Source: Isochrysis galbana (taxonomy: Eukaryota; Haptophyta; Isochrysidales; Isochrysidaceae). Taken from it: a stretch of 64,000 bases of DNA. The position numbers and the translations under genes are program-made. The notes beneath the pieces were generated by a model. It was not told the origin of the DNA and did no database searches. It saw nothing but the letters and a program-made list of their open reading frames with translations. The stretch lies in contig CM030935.1 in assembly GCA_018136815.1 (NCBI GenBank), forward strand, positions 5,001,945 to 5,065,944, in the 5' to 3' direction. Of the stretch, positions 31,344 through 43,315 are shown piece by piece; within the stretch, counting starts at the first letter, position 1; each line of letters opens with the position of its first letter.

Positions 31344-31941
31344 CGGCGAGAGGGAGGGGGGGAGGAACGGGGGGAGGCGACCGAAGGAGAGGGGAGGGGA
31401 GGAAAGGGAGGAGAGGGAGAGGGAGCTGGGTACAGAAGAGAGTGAGGGCGAGAAAAGAAAGAAGCGAGGGGCGGAAGGGGGGGGAGCGGGACGCGGACGA
31501 GTGGTGAGAGAGAGAGAGTGAGGAGGAGCGAGGGCGAAAAGGAGAGATTGGAGAAGAGAAAGTCGAAAAGGGGTGAATATCAACCGCTTGTGGGGTGGAG
31601 CGGGCGAGAGAGTGAGGGAGAGAGAGAGAGAGAGGCGAAGAGAGCGCGGGCTGCAACGGATGGGCGGCAGTTGACCGGAGAAGAGACTTTTGCGCTCTCG
31701 CGCTCGCCTCCCTATTCCTATCGCCTATCGCCTATTCTCTATTATTGCCTAGAGATAGATATATCCTATTGATAGCCTGGTCACTCACTAGGGGGGTGCG
31801 GAGGGCACCATCTGTAATGGGCAAACGAAGGCCTAAATAAGCTTCCTATATGTTCCGGTGTGGGAGATCCGCAAAAAAACCCGGGGTCTTCCGAAAAAAT
31901 TTTCGAAAAATACCCGCCGATTTCAGGCCTCTGACCTCTGA
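31344..31941. other. MNS1 upstream region
   Basis: Purine-rich tract (31345-31640, GAGAGA and GGGGA motifs) followed by mixed sequence. Likely promoter and 5' UTR of MNS1 at the left end. No other gene seen. Confidence 0.4.
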
Positions 31942-32041
31942 NNNNNNNNNNNNNNNNNNNNNNNNNNNNNNNNNNNNNNNNNNNNNNNNNNNNNNNNNNN
32001 NNNNNNNNNNNNNNNNNNNNNNNNNNNNNNNNNNNNNNNNN
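31942..32041. other. Assembly gap of 100 N
   Basis: Run of N with no sequence information. Flanks are unique, unlike the gap at 20.8 kb. Confidence 0.95.
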
Positions 32042-32304
32042 AAGCGCGCACCAGGCTCTTGACACACAAAAAAAACGATCGCTTTCAAAGGAATTCGATC
32101 AATTTTCTTTGGAGGGAAAAACCAACATGGGATATCAGGAGATATCGTGATTTCAACGATATATCCACCCTGCCCCAAATCGAGTGAATGGAGTCAGACC
32201 ACGTGTGTGTTTCAACATGTGAAGGGTCAAGTTGACTCAAGTAACCTCCAGGTGACAATGAAAGGTGTCAGCAGGGATGGGGATAATTGAACGCTTTTGG
32301 TCTC
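32042..32304. other. Spacer, no gene recognised
   Basis: Unique-looking sequence between the gap and the shared element at 32.3 kb. I see no coding signal. Confidence 0.3.
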
Positions 32305-32386
32305 GATTAATCATCGGCAGTTTTGAAACTACTAATCAGCAGTTTTGAAAACTACCCTATTAATCGCGATTCCTAGCCCTGATCCA
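32305..32386 (-). repeat. Dispersed repeat, inverted partner of 41005-41086
   Basis: About 80 bp shared with 41.0 kb in opposite orientation: GCTAGGAATCGCGATTAATA, then GGTAGTTTTCAAAACT and CGATGATTAATCG. Few mismatches. Confidence 0.75.
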
Positions 32387-32392
32387 AGCGAA

Positions 32393-32639
<247 letters not shown>

Positions 32640-33267
32640 GCAACCTCGGGTTGGGTGCTACTGGAACCGGATGCCGCTGATGGGGAGATGGGGAGATGGG
32701 GAGATGGTATTCGGCGAAGAGAGAGAGGGGGAGAGTAGTGACGGTGACGAGCATGAATGAGTGTATGGGTGGTAGCTATGAGAGGCGAATGGCGAATGGC
32801 AATGGCAATGGGTGTGTGAGTAGTGAGTATCCCGAGCAACAGTGTATGTATGTATACGACTATACGACAACATGTGTATGTCATAGAGAGTGTGGGGAGT
32901 GAGAAGGTGCATACAGCTTGCAGTGCGCGAGAGCGCGCTTCCGAAAATTTGGCCTGGAGGGGCAACTCGAACTAGGACTTCTAGCTTGTTTCTTGTCTCG
33001 CGGTCATCGCTGCCTCCACAGCAAGCTTCTTTTATGTGCCCGATCGCGGAAATCAACAAGGGTAGCTTCTTATGTGCCTCGGGGCCCAAACCCTCTTAGG
33101 ATTTCTTAATGATGGGGTTTCTTAATGGTGCACCCATACTGTAGGCGCCGCCCTTGCCCTTGCTTCCCAAAAGAGGCTCTCTCTCATCTCAGTTTTGGAG
33201 CGGAGGTGGTAGAAGTTAAAGAGAACTTCTTCTCTGATGAAGGGGAGGCTCCCGGCCGCGCGCGCCG

Positions 33268-33306
<39 letters not shown>

Positions 33307-33405
33307 CCCCTCCCCCCCCCCCCCCCTCTCCCTCCCCTCTCTTTCGCCCCGTGCTTCCTCACCCCGCTCTCTCATTCCGTCGCGCGCGCGTACCCCTCCG
33401 CCCCC
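32640..33405. other. Upstream region of the glycosyltransferase gene
   Basis: GGGAGATG triplication (32680-32705), ATGGCGA/ATGGCA short repeats (32780-32815) and a (CT)n/C-run at 33270-33330 just upstream of the start. No separate gene. Confidence 0.4.
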
Positions 33406-35274
33406 ATGCCGCCGCTCCCGCTCGTCCTGCTGCTTCTTCTAAGCGTGGGGATCTCTTGCGGCCGGCAGCGTTTGCTCAACGATGAGAAGAAAGGGGAGAG
33501 GGAGGTGCGGAGGCTGACACACGCGGTGCGCAGGGCGTCGGCGGAATCGGCAGGCACCAGGAGATCGGGCAAGGGGCCGCTCGGCTCGTGGGAGGTCCGC
33601 GGAGGCGCTGAGCACCAGAGGAGAGGGGGGGGAAGAGGCGGCGCCAGCGCGGCACGCTGAGAGGCGATCCTCACCTCCACATGCGCGCGGCCGTCCAGCC
33701 TGGGCGAGGCGGGCAGGAGGCATATCTCTGAGCTCTTACGGCGCATGGTGGGGCTAGATTGTGTGCTGACGCCCCTTCTGGCGCGATGACCGGTCTTCCG
33801 CCCCGTCATGCTCAGGTGACGAGCGACGAGCCGATGCACAAGGTGGTGTGCGACGGGCGCCCCTGCCGGCCAGGAGAGGGCAACCTACGCGGGTACGAGA
33901 TGTGGAAGCAGCCATACGCACCGCTCGACGAGAAGACCCTGCAGGGACTCTCGAAGAAGCCGATCCACGGGCCGCGTGGTGACTACTACGCCGAGCTCGT
34001 GCAGCGCGGGATGGAGCGGGCCAAGCCGGGCCACTTCATTGCATTCGCCGCGGCCGACTTTGACTACCGCTACTTTGCGCTCAACTGGCACATGTCGGCC
34101 AAAAGGGCGAGTCTCGGCTCGTCAGCCATCCTGTACGCGCTGGACAGTCCCGCCTATGACTTTCTCGCGGGACACCTGGGCAGAGCTGTCGTCAATGGCA
34201 CAGCTACCACAGAAATGTGGGAGCGCACGAGGTTGATGCGGCACATCCAGCGCGCGCTCGCCGAGAGACACATGGCGGCAGGTGCGTCGTTATTGGGCCC
34301 TCTTCGCCACGCCAACGGCCGACCCGCCCTTGTCGCGCCGCCCGCCCTCACGGCACGCAGTTTGGCCACGAAGCGCTTGTGCGCCAGGCGTTGTGCGGCG
34401 CAATCACACTGCCCCCTACTGGCATGCTTGCAGCGGCGCTTGTGGCCGGCGGCCTGGACGTGCTGTTGTGTGACACCTCCGAGGTGTTCCTGGCCGACCC
34501 GCGTCCGGCGCTCATCTCTGCACTGCACGCCACGAGCGCGGACATACTGACCGCGCGCAACTGCGGCGACAAGACGTATGGCTGCATGCCTCGTTGGAAC
34601 TTCCAGCTGTTCCGTGGCGGCACAGGGCGGAAGGAGCTCGTTGTCAGTTTCATCGAGGCGGGGATCGATCGTGGGATGGTCGACTTCTATTTGCGATGGT
34701 GGACGGGCACACACTGCATATTCACAGGTAAGCGGTTTCAGATGCGGCGAACGTGTGAGCCCGCGACCCACACTCATTGGGCGGACAGGCCATTTTCTTT
34801 GTGTTACGCGCTTCAATCACCCGCCACGGCGTGCACTCGCGTGGCAAGATCGCCAGAGTTGGCCCCGACATGCCAATACGCGGCCGCGCTTCCTCCCTCG
34901 TTCTGGTAGGCTACACCAAGTCCTTCCTCGACGCATCTCCCCAGCTCGAGGACGGCCTCACTGCGGAATTGATGTTGGCGGACCGCAACCGGACGGCCGT
35001 GTTCAAGCTCACAAACAAAAAGTGGTGCCCCACTGGAGCCAACGACGCTGCCGGCGCGGATTCCCGCGTGTGCATGCGCATCGCGTTGCTTCCGCATAAC
35101 ACTTTCCCGGCGACGAATAATTTTGTGAACGATCGTGCACATGCGCTAATTGGAAGGCTGGATAAACCACCGCCCACACCGTTCCATCGGCTTCGACTAG
35201 ATAGGTATGATGAGTTTGATCTGGGCGGACTCGAGAAGAGGATGAAGGATGGCGGCCTCTGGTTCCTCAGCTGA
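33406..35274 (+). CDS. Secretory-pathway nucleotide-diphospho-sugar transferase
   Basis: Four exons: 33406-33504, 33816-34277, 34361-34727, 34910-35274 (430 residues). The N-terminus MPPLPLVLLLLLSVGISC is a signal peptide or anchor. Exon 3 holds the nucleotide-sugar transferase pattern LDVLLCDTSEVFLADPRPAL, then ADILTARNCGD and MPRWNFQLFRGG, typical of Nucleotid_trans (GT77-like) enzymes of the Golgi. Exon 4 ends with MRIALLPHNTFPA, matching the family's late LPxxxFP block. The usual DxD of this family (DADVVW) reads DTSEV here, so metal/UDP binding may be altered. The exon 2/3 join only keeps frame if the intron starts GCAGGT at 34278 (a GC donor). With the GT donor three bases later the frame would be lost. 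This join and the first intron are inferred. Acceptor sugar unknown. Confidence 0.6.
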
Positions 35275-35678
35275 GTAGTGGCCAAGGAGGGAGAGGAGGG
35301 TCCGTCTACTAGGCTGGGCAAGATCGTGGGCGATGACGGTTACAGTGCGGTGTGTACCCAACCCAATCCTCCTAGCTGGAGGCACGCGTACGCACCTACA
35401 CCTTGAGCTTGGAGCTGTAATCAAGAATGGCGGGCAAGGCGAGCGTTGGGTCGCGGGCATCGCTCGTAAGAATGAATTGCACAAGCGAAGTTCAACGGTC
35501 CTGATGGCGTCGTCTTGGTTTGTGTCAGTCGGGTCCGCGTGCGCGCTCTTTCTGATTCGTTGTTTGGTGCATGATTATCCGTGGTTGTCGCGCGCCTTGC
35601 CTCGGTTGGTGACTCATGTAAGTGGTATGTGACCGGCGATCTCGTGGCCAACCGGTGCCGCCATTGGCCAGAAAAGTT
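35275..35678. other. 3' flank of the glycosyltransferase gene
   Basis: No gene recognised. Confidence 0.3.
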
Positions 35679-35683
35679 ATCTC

Positions 35684-35777
<94 letters not shown>

Positions 35778-35778
35778 A
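35679..35778. repeat. (CT)n(CA)n compound microsatellite
   Basis: About 60 bp of CT followed by about 35 bp of CA, then GAGAGAGA. Confidence 0.9.
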
Positions 35779-35852
35779 GAGAGAGAGGGAGCAGACGGCT
35801 GGGCCAGACTCAGGATTAGTTGTTCTGCAGGGAATTGTTGCGGGGAGGGGGA

Positions 35853-36375
35853 GCGCAGCATGTCCGTTCCAATTTTAGGTCGCTGGCTCCCCTTCGCCGT
35901 TCAGATTCGCTCCGCCAGCTCTCCCCATCTTTCTCATTCCCGGAGTGTATGTTCATTCCCGCGATCCCTTCCTTCCCGCTCCCGCTCCCCGCCCGCCACC
36001 TCCAACCGTCGACGTCCCGCTCGGAGCTCGCCTCGATGTCCTCTGGCCGCATCGCGACGGCCTCGAGCCCCACCCGTTCCTCGCCCCGGCTCGTCTTCCC
36101 GCCCGTCTCGGGATCGCCGGTGAATCCCGTTCCCAGCGTCACGCTCGCATTCGCCCACCTCCCCTCTTGTTTTTGTTTAGCACTGCTCGCACCGGCCTCT
36201 TCCCCTCTCTGTTCTCGCAGGGGGGGGGGGTGTTGCGGGTAGGGGGGGCGCAGCATGTCCGTTCCAATTTTAGGTCGCTGGCTCCCCTTCGCCGTTCGGA
36301 TTCGCTCCGCCAGCTCTCCCCATCTTTCTCATTCCCGGAGTGTATGTGTATGTTCATTCCCGCGATCCCTTCCTT
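35853..36375. repeat. Pair of direct repeats of about 122-128 bp
   Basis: Copy 1 at 35853-35974 and copy 2 at 36248-36375, both from GCGCAGCATGTCCGTTCC to CGCGATCCCTTCCTT. Copy 2 has an extra GTATGT and one A/G change. The intervening 270 bp is Ser/Pro-coding in several frames without family signatures. Could be a recent local duplication or short LTRs. Confidence 0.8.
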
Positions 36376-36935
<560 letters not shown>

Positions 36936-37497
36936 CTTTGTGAAAAGAAGAGTATTTCTCTCGTTTGAAGAGTGTCTTCCTCGTCACGAGCAGGAACACA
37001 TGGGGTGGTGGTGGTGGGGTCTCTCTCGTGATTTTATTCCCTTATTTTCGACTTCCCGGCCGATTTTTCCAGAGGAAAATTCGGAATATCGGTCCTTACT
37101 TTCATTTATCGCTGTGGTGTCCTGGCAGCAGCTCGCGCGCGATTCACGTTCATATCTTCGGCTACTCAAGGCGTTTTTATAATGAGACAACGGCCAATTC
37201 TCTAGTTTGCTCAGGTATCCTCTTCGCTCTCTCTTCTCTCTCTCTCTCATCTCCCGCATCTCCCCCGCCCCCCCCCCCCCCCTTTCTCTCTCTCTTTCCT
37301 CCTCGTTCTTAACCCCCTCACTTCTCATTTCCCTCGGGTCTCCCCCGACGCCGAGCGATCGGTTGGCTCCCACAGTCACTCCCGCAGTGGTGGGTTTCTC
37401 CTCTCTTTCCTCGGCTCTTTTTCTCCTCGCGTTCCAAGATTTGAAGTTTCTCTCTCTTTTCTCTCTCTTCCCTCTCGTTCTCTCTCGTTCTCTCTCT

Positions 37498-37543
<46 letters not shown>

Positions 37544-38226
37544 GTGATGGAATCTCGCCACCCTCGCTCCCCCTTCCCCCCTCCCCGCTCCCTCGCCTCC
37601 CTCCCTCTGGCTGCGGGTGCGCCGAGCGAGGGTGCGTTGGCAGCCGGCCTGCACCCGCCCTCCTTCTCACTCCGCTTCGTGAGGGATGGGAGGAGGAACG
37701 CAGGATAGTGGGGAAAGGGAGAAGGCAGTGCGGGATAGGGGCAACCGGGGATAAGGAAGGAGGGAGAGAAGCTGCCTGTGTGGGTGGTGAGGTGGGATTG
37801 GGTTGTGCTTTTGATATCACGATGTGGCTCTGCGCTTTAGACGAAGGGAGAGAGAGAGGGGGAGAGGGAGAGGAAGGGGGAGCGGGAGAGAGAGAGCGGC
37901 AGCGAGGGCAGGAGGAGTGGACAGATGAGGTGACGCCGTCGGTGATGAGGACATTGAATGGGAGAGGACCTCGATGCGGGCCTGCGATAGTTGCTGCTTG
38001 ATGCAATTTTGCCCTCCTCGGGCAGGAGTCTGGAGGAAGTGGACAGGGAAAAGGAGGAGCGGGCGGGATATTTGACCGGGACGAGTGGGAAGGAAACTGC
38101 GGGATCGTGATGACGAGACCTCTGACGCGATCTAATGGCACAGCGTAGTGCGCAAGGTGCCTCAGCGTCAGGTGTGCCTGCCATCCCTCCCGCCTCGCAG
38201 GCGCGCACTTTTGGCCCCGCTAAGCC
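36936..38226. other. FBPase upstream region, low complexity
   Basis: CT-rich to 37550 (including (CT)n at 37500-37543 and a C17-like run near 37270), then G/A-rich to about 37900. Frames on either strand are compositional. The last few hundred bases probably contain the FBPase promoter. Confidence 0.45.
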
Positions 38227-40119
38227 ATGCCGGTTGAGGACATGAACGAAGCCACCTTCATGAACCTGGGCCGCTGGCTCATGGAGAACACCAGCGACAA
38301 GGAGGTGCGTGCGATTAAGGCCAACGCCATCTGCGCCGCACCCAGACGCGCCGCACGCCACGTCCACTGGAGCGGAGCGGAACGGGCACTTGGACAGATC
38401 GCCCACCAAACAGTGGATTAGAAAGAATCGGGCCTGATCCCGTCCCCCCGCCCGCCTGCTTACCGCGCTTCCCACGCTCTCAGTTGACGGTTCTCATGGC
38501 TCAGCTGGGTCTCGCATGCAAGGCCACCTCGCGTGCCTGCGCCAAGGCGGGCATTGCCGGCCTCTTTGGCCTTGCCGGCGAGGTCAACTCGACCGGCGAT
38601 GACCAAAAGAAGCTCGACGTGCTTTCCGATGAGATCTTCGTCTCGGCGCTCATCAATTCGGGAGCGTGCGCTGTCCTTGTCTCCGAGGTGTGCGGCAGCT
38701 GCCCCACTGCCGGCCGCGCCACTGCGTACCGACGCGCGCGACCGCGTGAGCTTTCATCCGTATGCAGCGGGCTCGAAAATGCGTTCGCGCCACGCCTGCC
38801 ACCTCCGCCCAACTGCTGGCCTCGCCTACAGCTCGTATCCCGCCCTCGTCATCTCAGGAGCGCGACGAGGCGATTATCGTGCCCAAGGAAAAGGCTGGCC
38901 GCTTCTGCGTCGCATTCGACCCGCTCGACGGTGCGCGGCCGCCGCGCACGTCAATGTGTGCCCACATCCTCGGGATGGCACATGGACCCTCCTCCTTGCG
39001 CCAAACCTATGGGCCAAAACCGACGGGCCCGCCAAACCACGCTGACAGGCTCATCCAACATCGACTGCAATGTCTCGACGGGCACCATCTTCGCTGTTTA
39101 CGAGAAGCTGCCCGAGTCCCACCTTAACGACCCGACCGAGGCAGACATCATGCGGACTGGCAACGACATTGTCGTGGCAGGTGCGGCGCGTGCCCTATCG
39201 AGCACTCGCGGCGCGAATGCACTTTTCAACTGTGGCTCACACTCCTCATGTGCGCTGTTTCTTTATCAGGCTACTGCATGTACGGCGCGGCGACCGAGCT
39301 CGTCCTCTGCTTCAAGGCGCTCGGCCACGTCCACCGGTGAGCGGCCTGTGCCCTTACCTGGCGCCTTCCCGCGGACGCGCCTGCGCCGCGGCCGACCATC
39401 GATGGGCCGAGGCCAAACTGCCGCCTATCTTGCTGTCTTGCATAGGTTTGCTCTCGACCCTTCGCTTGGTGAGTTCATCCACACGCACTCCAACGTCCAG
39501 TTTCCGGCCAATGGCGGCAAAAAGATCTATTCATGCAACGAGGGCAACGCGCCGCACTGGGATGAGCCCATCCTCAACTCTGTGCAGTACTTCAAGGACA
39601 ATGGGTACGCCCCCGCGGGACCAAAGAAGTGTTCAGAACAGCGCGAGCTCGTCGCGACGCATTGCGATCCGCCAAATGCTCTTAGCCACCCACACTTGAC
39701 CCTCCGAGCCGCCGCCCCTCTGGCCCCAGCTACTCTGCGCGGTACGTCGGCTCGATGGTGTCCGACGTACATCGCACGATTCTCTACGGAGGAGTGTACA
39801 TCTACCCAGCCGACAAGAAGTCGCCCAAGGGCAAGCTCCGTGTGCTCTACGAGGGCTTCCCCATGGCCCTCATCGTCGAGACCGCCGGAGGTGCGCGGCA
39901 ACGCCTGGCAAGCGCCGATCGGTGGCCTACACGCTGACCGGCTCGCGCACCTCCTCTTTATGCTTGCTTATGGTTGCAGGTATCGGCTCGACGGGCATGT
40001 TCAACGGCAAGATCCAGCGCATGCTCGACCTCGTCCCAAGCAACATCCACGACCGCTGCCCAGTCATCCTCGGATCGCCACGCGACGTTGAGGTCGTCCT
40101 CAACATGTACAAGTCGTGA
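38227..40119 (+). CDS. FBP: Fructose-1,6-bisphosphatase (eight exons)
   Basis: Hydrolyses fructose-1,6-bisphosphate to fructose-6-phosphate. Exons: 38227-38304, 38484-38687, 38858-38930, 39049-39180, 39270-39336, 39446-39604, 39730-39890, 39980-40119. All junctions are GT-AG and in phase, giving 337 residues, the usual length. Conserved blocks: [32 protein letters not shown] (metal-binding Glu pair), [18 protein letters not shown] (metal and phosphate site), [53 protein letters not shown] and [11 protein letters not shown]. No transit or signal peptide precedes [11 protein letters not shown], so a cytosolic, gluconeogenic enzyme is likelier than a plastid one. The redox-regulatory Cys insertion of plastid FBPases is not seen in the 170s loop. 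In this sequence introns are 80-180 bp and GC-rich. Confidence 0.93.
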
Positions 40120-41004
40120 GGGAATGAAGGGTGGATGAGGCGTCGCAGATTGCCCGCCGCGTCGGCGAGTGAGAGATTGCCTACTGCGCCCGTTGTGCTG
40201 TTCGCACCGAACCCCTTCTCTCGTCCGGCTCCAGCTCGTTGTTGGATACGGAGTCATTCCCTTAAGCTCACTATTCGATCAGACAGCGACGCACGCTATC
40301 ATCGCGCGCGTGTGCTGCGGTGCTCGGGCTAGTCGTCGACGTGCGCCTCATGTCCTCATGGCCTCTTTTCTCTCTGTATCTCCTCTCTTCCTCTCGGTTG
40401 GATTTATCTGCGTCGAGGAGGGCGGGGCCTCCATAGTGGTGTCGTTGTGCACCCGCAACTCTATGGCGGCGACGTTGCTGCTATCGCCCCACCCGCCGCC
40501 TTTCCCCCCTTTCTCCCTTTCTTGTCATGTGCTATCAAGAGGGGTGGCATGCACACAACAAATGATGTGTGCAAGGGTGAATATGACGCCACGTTCACTT
40601 ACTTCACAACATCAATTGGAATCCTTCCCTGGCGCGCAAGCGGGGACTTGCAATTCGAAAATTCAACCCCGCGCGGTTTGCGATTTTGAGCCCAGACTCT
40701 GTCAGCCCGTGTTTGCTCTTACCAGCCGACGACTAAGCTAGCGAGCTTCTTCGACTCGAGTATTGAGCGCTCAGATTTCGCATCTCTACTTAAATTCGGA
40801 AATGCTGTTTGTTATTTGGCTAAACGCCCAGCACCCAACAAAAAAGGAGAGATGAGATCTCAGCTCCCAGCCGCCAGCCGGATAAAAAACTTTTCAATAT
40901 CCGCTCACCACACGCGCGGCCCTGCACAACCTTTCTGCAGCCACGCCCGCGTCCCTTCCCACTCCTTCCACCCACCTCACGGCCGTCCCCTCGTGCACTA
41001 CGTA
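40120..41004. other. FBPase 3' flank and spacer
   Basis: No gene recognised. Mixed sequence with a CCT-rich stretch near 40490-40520. Confidence 0.35.
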
Positions 41005-41086
41005 GCAAGGCTAGGAATCGCGATTAATAGGGTAGTTTTCAAAACTGCGCTGATTCGTAGTTTCAAAACTTCCGATGATTAATCGG
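41005..41086 (+). repeat. Dispersed repeat, inverted partner of 32305-32386
   Basis: Same ~80-bp sequence as at 32.3 kb. It is followed by further TTAATAGGGT/ATTAACACCCTATTAAT inverted motifs to 41182, so the whole element here is about 180 bp. Confidence 0.7.
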
Positions 41087-41419
41087 AGGGGTTTTGAAAC
41101 TGCCTATTAACTGCTTATTAACTGGTTGCCATCGGAGTTTCTAAACCCCTGATTAATAGGGTGATTAACACCCTATTAATCGGTGTACGTACCTGTAGTC
41201 TACCATAGAATAACATTTTTTTCCAACTAGGAAAGTGCTGGTCCGAATCTTTTTTTTCAGTGAAGGTGCAGGTGAAGGTGAGAGTGCAGGAACTGCAGGT
41301 GCAGGTGAAGACACGGTGAACGGGGCGCGTTGGGCGGCCAGTAGCCCGCCAGCCCGCCAAGGTGGCTGTTGATTGTGCTCGCGTGGGATTGCAAGTTGAG
41401 AGCCAAAATTGATCAAGTG
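41087..41419. other. Spacer, no gene recognised
   Basis: Includes a GGTGCAGGTGAAGGTGAGAG minisatellite (41265-41310). Confidence 0.4.
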
Positions 41420-41622
41420 AACGAGCCTCAGCCGGAGATCATAAACCACATTTTATGATCTCGGAACGGGCGCAAAGTGCACAATGGCATCGACAATGTC
41501 AAGAAGTGGGAAACACCGTCCATTCGCTAATCTGGGTACTAGAAAGCACCAGCTGTAAGACTTCAATCAACTACAGCAAGCCCAGGCCGACACAACCACC
41601 TACAACCGACTTACTACCGCCG
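41420..41622 (-). mobile_element. Truncated copy (right end) of the 877-bp TIR element
   Basis: Begins AACGAGCCTCAGCCGGAG and matches the reverse complement of about 61161-61363, including the GAGATCATAAA...TTTATGATCTC terminal hairpin. The left end of the element is absent. Confidence 0.8.
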
Positions 41623-41702
41623 CCATGCTAGCTAGCTACGTTCTACGTTCCCGCTGCGCCGGAGCCGCCGCACACCACCACGAAAGCGAACGCGCTGGGG
41701 CA

Positions 41703-42182
41703 CTAGGAGCGTGCGGAGCGCCGGCGCTTCTCCGATCCTTGCTCGCGGCTGCCGCGTCGCTCCTCACGCGCAGCCAGCCGAGCCGCACGCGTCCTCGCCC
41801 GCTTTGCCCGATCATTCTCGGCTTGCTGAGGTGAGCGCTGGGCCTTCGAGGAGCGCGCGTCCGTGTGCGACATTTGCCTCTTGCTACCATTGGAGCCCGC
41901 CGCGTCGCCCGCATCCTCGGCGACAGCCTTCGTAATGCACCCCAAGACGGCGTCCTCGTCCCTGAGCCTGAGTTGAGCCGCCACCCGCCGCACGCGCACC
42001 ATGGGATCCTCTTCCGAGTGCAAGACCGCGTCGATGTACTCCATGGAGAGGTACGCGACGGCCGCATTGTCCCCGATGAACGTGGTATTCTTGGTCTTGG
42101 ACTTCTCGTCCGAGTAGTCGCCCATGAGCATCAGCTTCGCATTGCACCAGCGGCCCAGGTATGGCTCGATGAGTGCCCACCC
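41703..42182 (-). CDS. Gene fragment, unrecognised, 3' exon(s)
   Basis: Minus-strand frame ending at 41703. It reads LGRWCNAKLMLMGDYSDEKS, then NTTFIGDNAAVAYLSMEYIDAVLHSEEDP, VRRVAAQLRLRDEDAVLGCI and a basic tail (KRARTRAARLAAREERR). The aromatic/aliphatic pattern and lack of low complexity suggest genuine coding. It begins abruptly next to the AT-rich insert at 42.2 kb, so the upstream part may have been cut off by that insertion, or the frame starts at an acceptor near 42190. I do not recognise the family. Confidence 0.4.
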   Translation of the reverse strand, partial: GWALIEPYLGRWCNAKLMLMGDYSDEKSKTKNTTFIGDNAAVAYLSMEYIDAVLHSEEDPMVRVRRVAAQLRLRDEDAVLGCITKAVAEDAGDAAGSNGSKRQMSHTDARSSKAQRSPQQAENDRAKRARTRAARLAAREERRGSREQGSEKRRRSARS

Positions 42183-42217
42183 TCAGAACAGTTCCCGTGT
42201 CCCGCGGGTTATCCTCT

Positions 42218-42583
42218 TTACCGAGTCCTTGTGGTGGTATCGGGGGTCGTTTCAAATTCTTTTATTTGTTGTCTGAGTTGGTTGATTTCATCGTTCGCTG
42301 AACGGATTTGTTCTCGATACAGCATTTTGCGGTGTTCGAATATACCAATTTCCGTATTGATTTTAATACTATTTCTAAATATATTAGAAGTCAATTTCAC
42401 ATTCTGTAATAGATTAATCGCGCGATCGCATGACTTTATACCCTCTTCGCTAAGTTTTATAATCACCTTATGATTCTCGATTTGTATCGAGAGATGTGCA
42501 ACCAAGCCCGCCATTTGTTTGTTGTATTCACGGTCACATTTTTTTAGAGACGCCTGTTGCCACGGATGCAGGCGATCCATCAA
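42218..42583 (-). CDS. AT-rich coiled-coil open frame, possibly foreign
   Basis: A 121-residue frame (MMDRLHPWQQASLKKC...) predicted mostly helical, with Lys/Asn/Ile-rich segments such as NLLQNVKLTSNIFRNSIKINTEI and MLYREQIRSANDEINQLRQQI. Its codons favour A/T, in sharp contrast with the GC-rich neighbours. That base composition suggests an insert from an AT-rich source such as a large DNA virus, virophage or organelle. I see no family signature, so origin is inference. It abuts the truncated host-like frame on the left and the palindrome cluster on the right. Confidence 0.4.
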   Translation of the reverse strand: MMDRLHPWQQASLKKCDREYNKQMAGLVAHLSIQIENHKVIIKLSEEGIKSCDRAINLLQNVKLTSNIFRNSIKINTEIGIFEHRKMLYREQIRSANDEINQLRQQIKEFETTPDTTTRTR

Positions 42584-42619
42584 TCCACGGTACTGCCTTG
42601 GGATACATGTGTTACCCCC

Positions 42620-42842
42620 CAGGAGCCAACGCCCCCAGGAGCCAACGCCCCCCGATAGCTATCGGGGGCCCCCGATAGCTATCGGGGGGAAATTTTTTCC
42701 CGATCGCCAACAGCCCCCCCGAGAGCTACCGGGGGACCGAGAAAATCCCCCGAGAGCTATCGGGGGATAGCTCCTGGGGTGCCGTAAGCGGACCCCCCGA
42801 TAGCTATCGGGGGAAGAGGAAATCCCCCGATAGCAAACGGGG
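42620..42842. repeat. Cluster of CCCCCGATAGCTATCGGGGG palindromes
   Basis: Three perfect copies (centres about 42657, 42676 and 42808) and three variants (CCGAGAGCTACCGG, CCGAGAGCTATCGG, CCGATAGCAAACGG) within about 200 bp. CCCCAGGAGCCAACG direct repeats stand at the left edge. Confidence 0.85.
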
Positions 42843-42879
42843 GGTTCCTCCTCTCTTTGGCTCGCTCTCCTCAACCTAC

Positions 42880-43315
42880 TTTTAAAAGTGGGGGTCAATG
42901 GGGGCCTCGCGCCCCCCTCTCTCCATCGCGGACACAACAGTAAAACTGATAGGGTCATGGGGGCCGCGTTCCCCCCCTCCTCCATCGCAGACACCCTCTG
43001 GGTGGGCCTGCACAATCATCCTCAGCCCCTGCCTGCTGGCAGGGGCTGAGCTGACATCATTCCTGTCCAGACTACCGCCAAGCGCGCGCCGCGCGCCGCA
43101 CGCATTCGCCTGCACATGTTCCCCATCGCACTGACCCACCCCTTCTCCACTGAGTCACAGAGCATCCGAGCCGCCAGGAAGGCACCCAGAGCCAGCGAGG
43201 CCAGCGAGGGAGAGGCAGGGGAGGCCAGGGGCCCAGCCCCAGCCTCCACTGCCCCCTAAGCTGGCCCAGCTGGCTCTCTGGGGGGACCCGAGGGTCCCTC
43301 CAGAGGGGGGCCATG
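42880..43315 (+). repeat. Dispersed repeat family, partial unit
   Basis: Left part (CCTACTTTTAAAAGTGGGGG, GGCCTCGCGCCCCCCTC, CCATCGCGGACAC) equals 62505-62560. It then runs through a diverged body (CAGCCCCTGCC, AGCGAGGCCAGCGAGGGAGA, CCATGGCGCGCGCGGGCATC) similar to 43764-44130 and 62577-62900. Confidence 0.75.

Noticed and set aside
36984..38141. 385-codon minus-strand frame
   Set aside because: Composed of Arg/Glu and Ser/Pro repeats read from CT/GA tracts upstream of FBPase; no domain.
38484..40091. 535-codon plus-strand frame covering most of FBPase
   Set aside because: It is a read-through of exon 2, introns and out-of-frame exons. The spliced model gives a standard 337-residue FBPase.
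42620..42842. CRISPR-like array
   Set aside because: The repeated 20-mers are palindromes with irregular spacing and no unique spacers of constant length, and the genome is eukaryotic.
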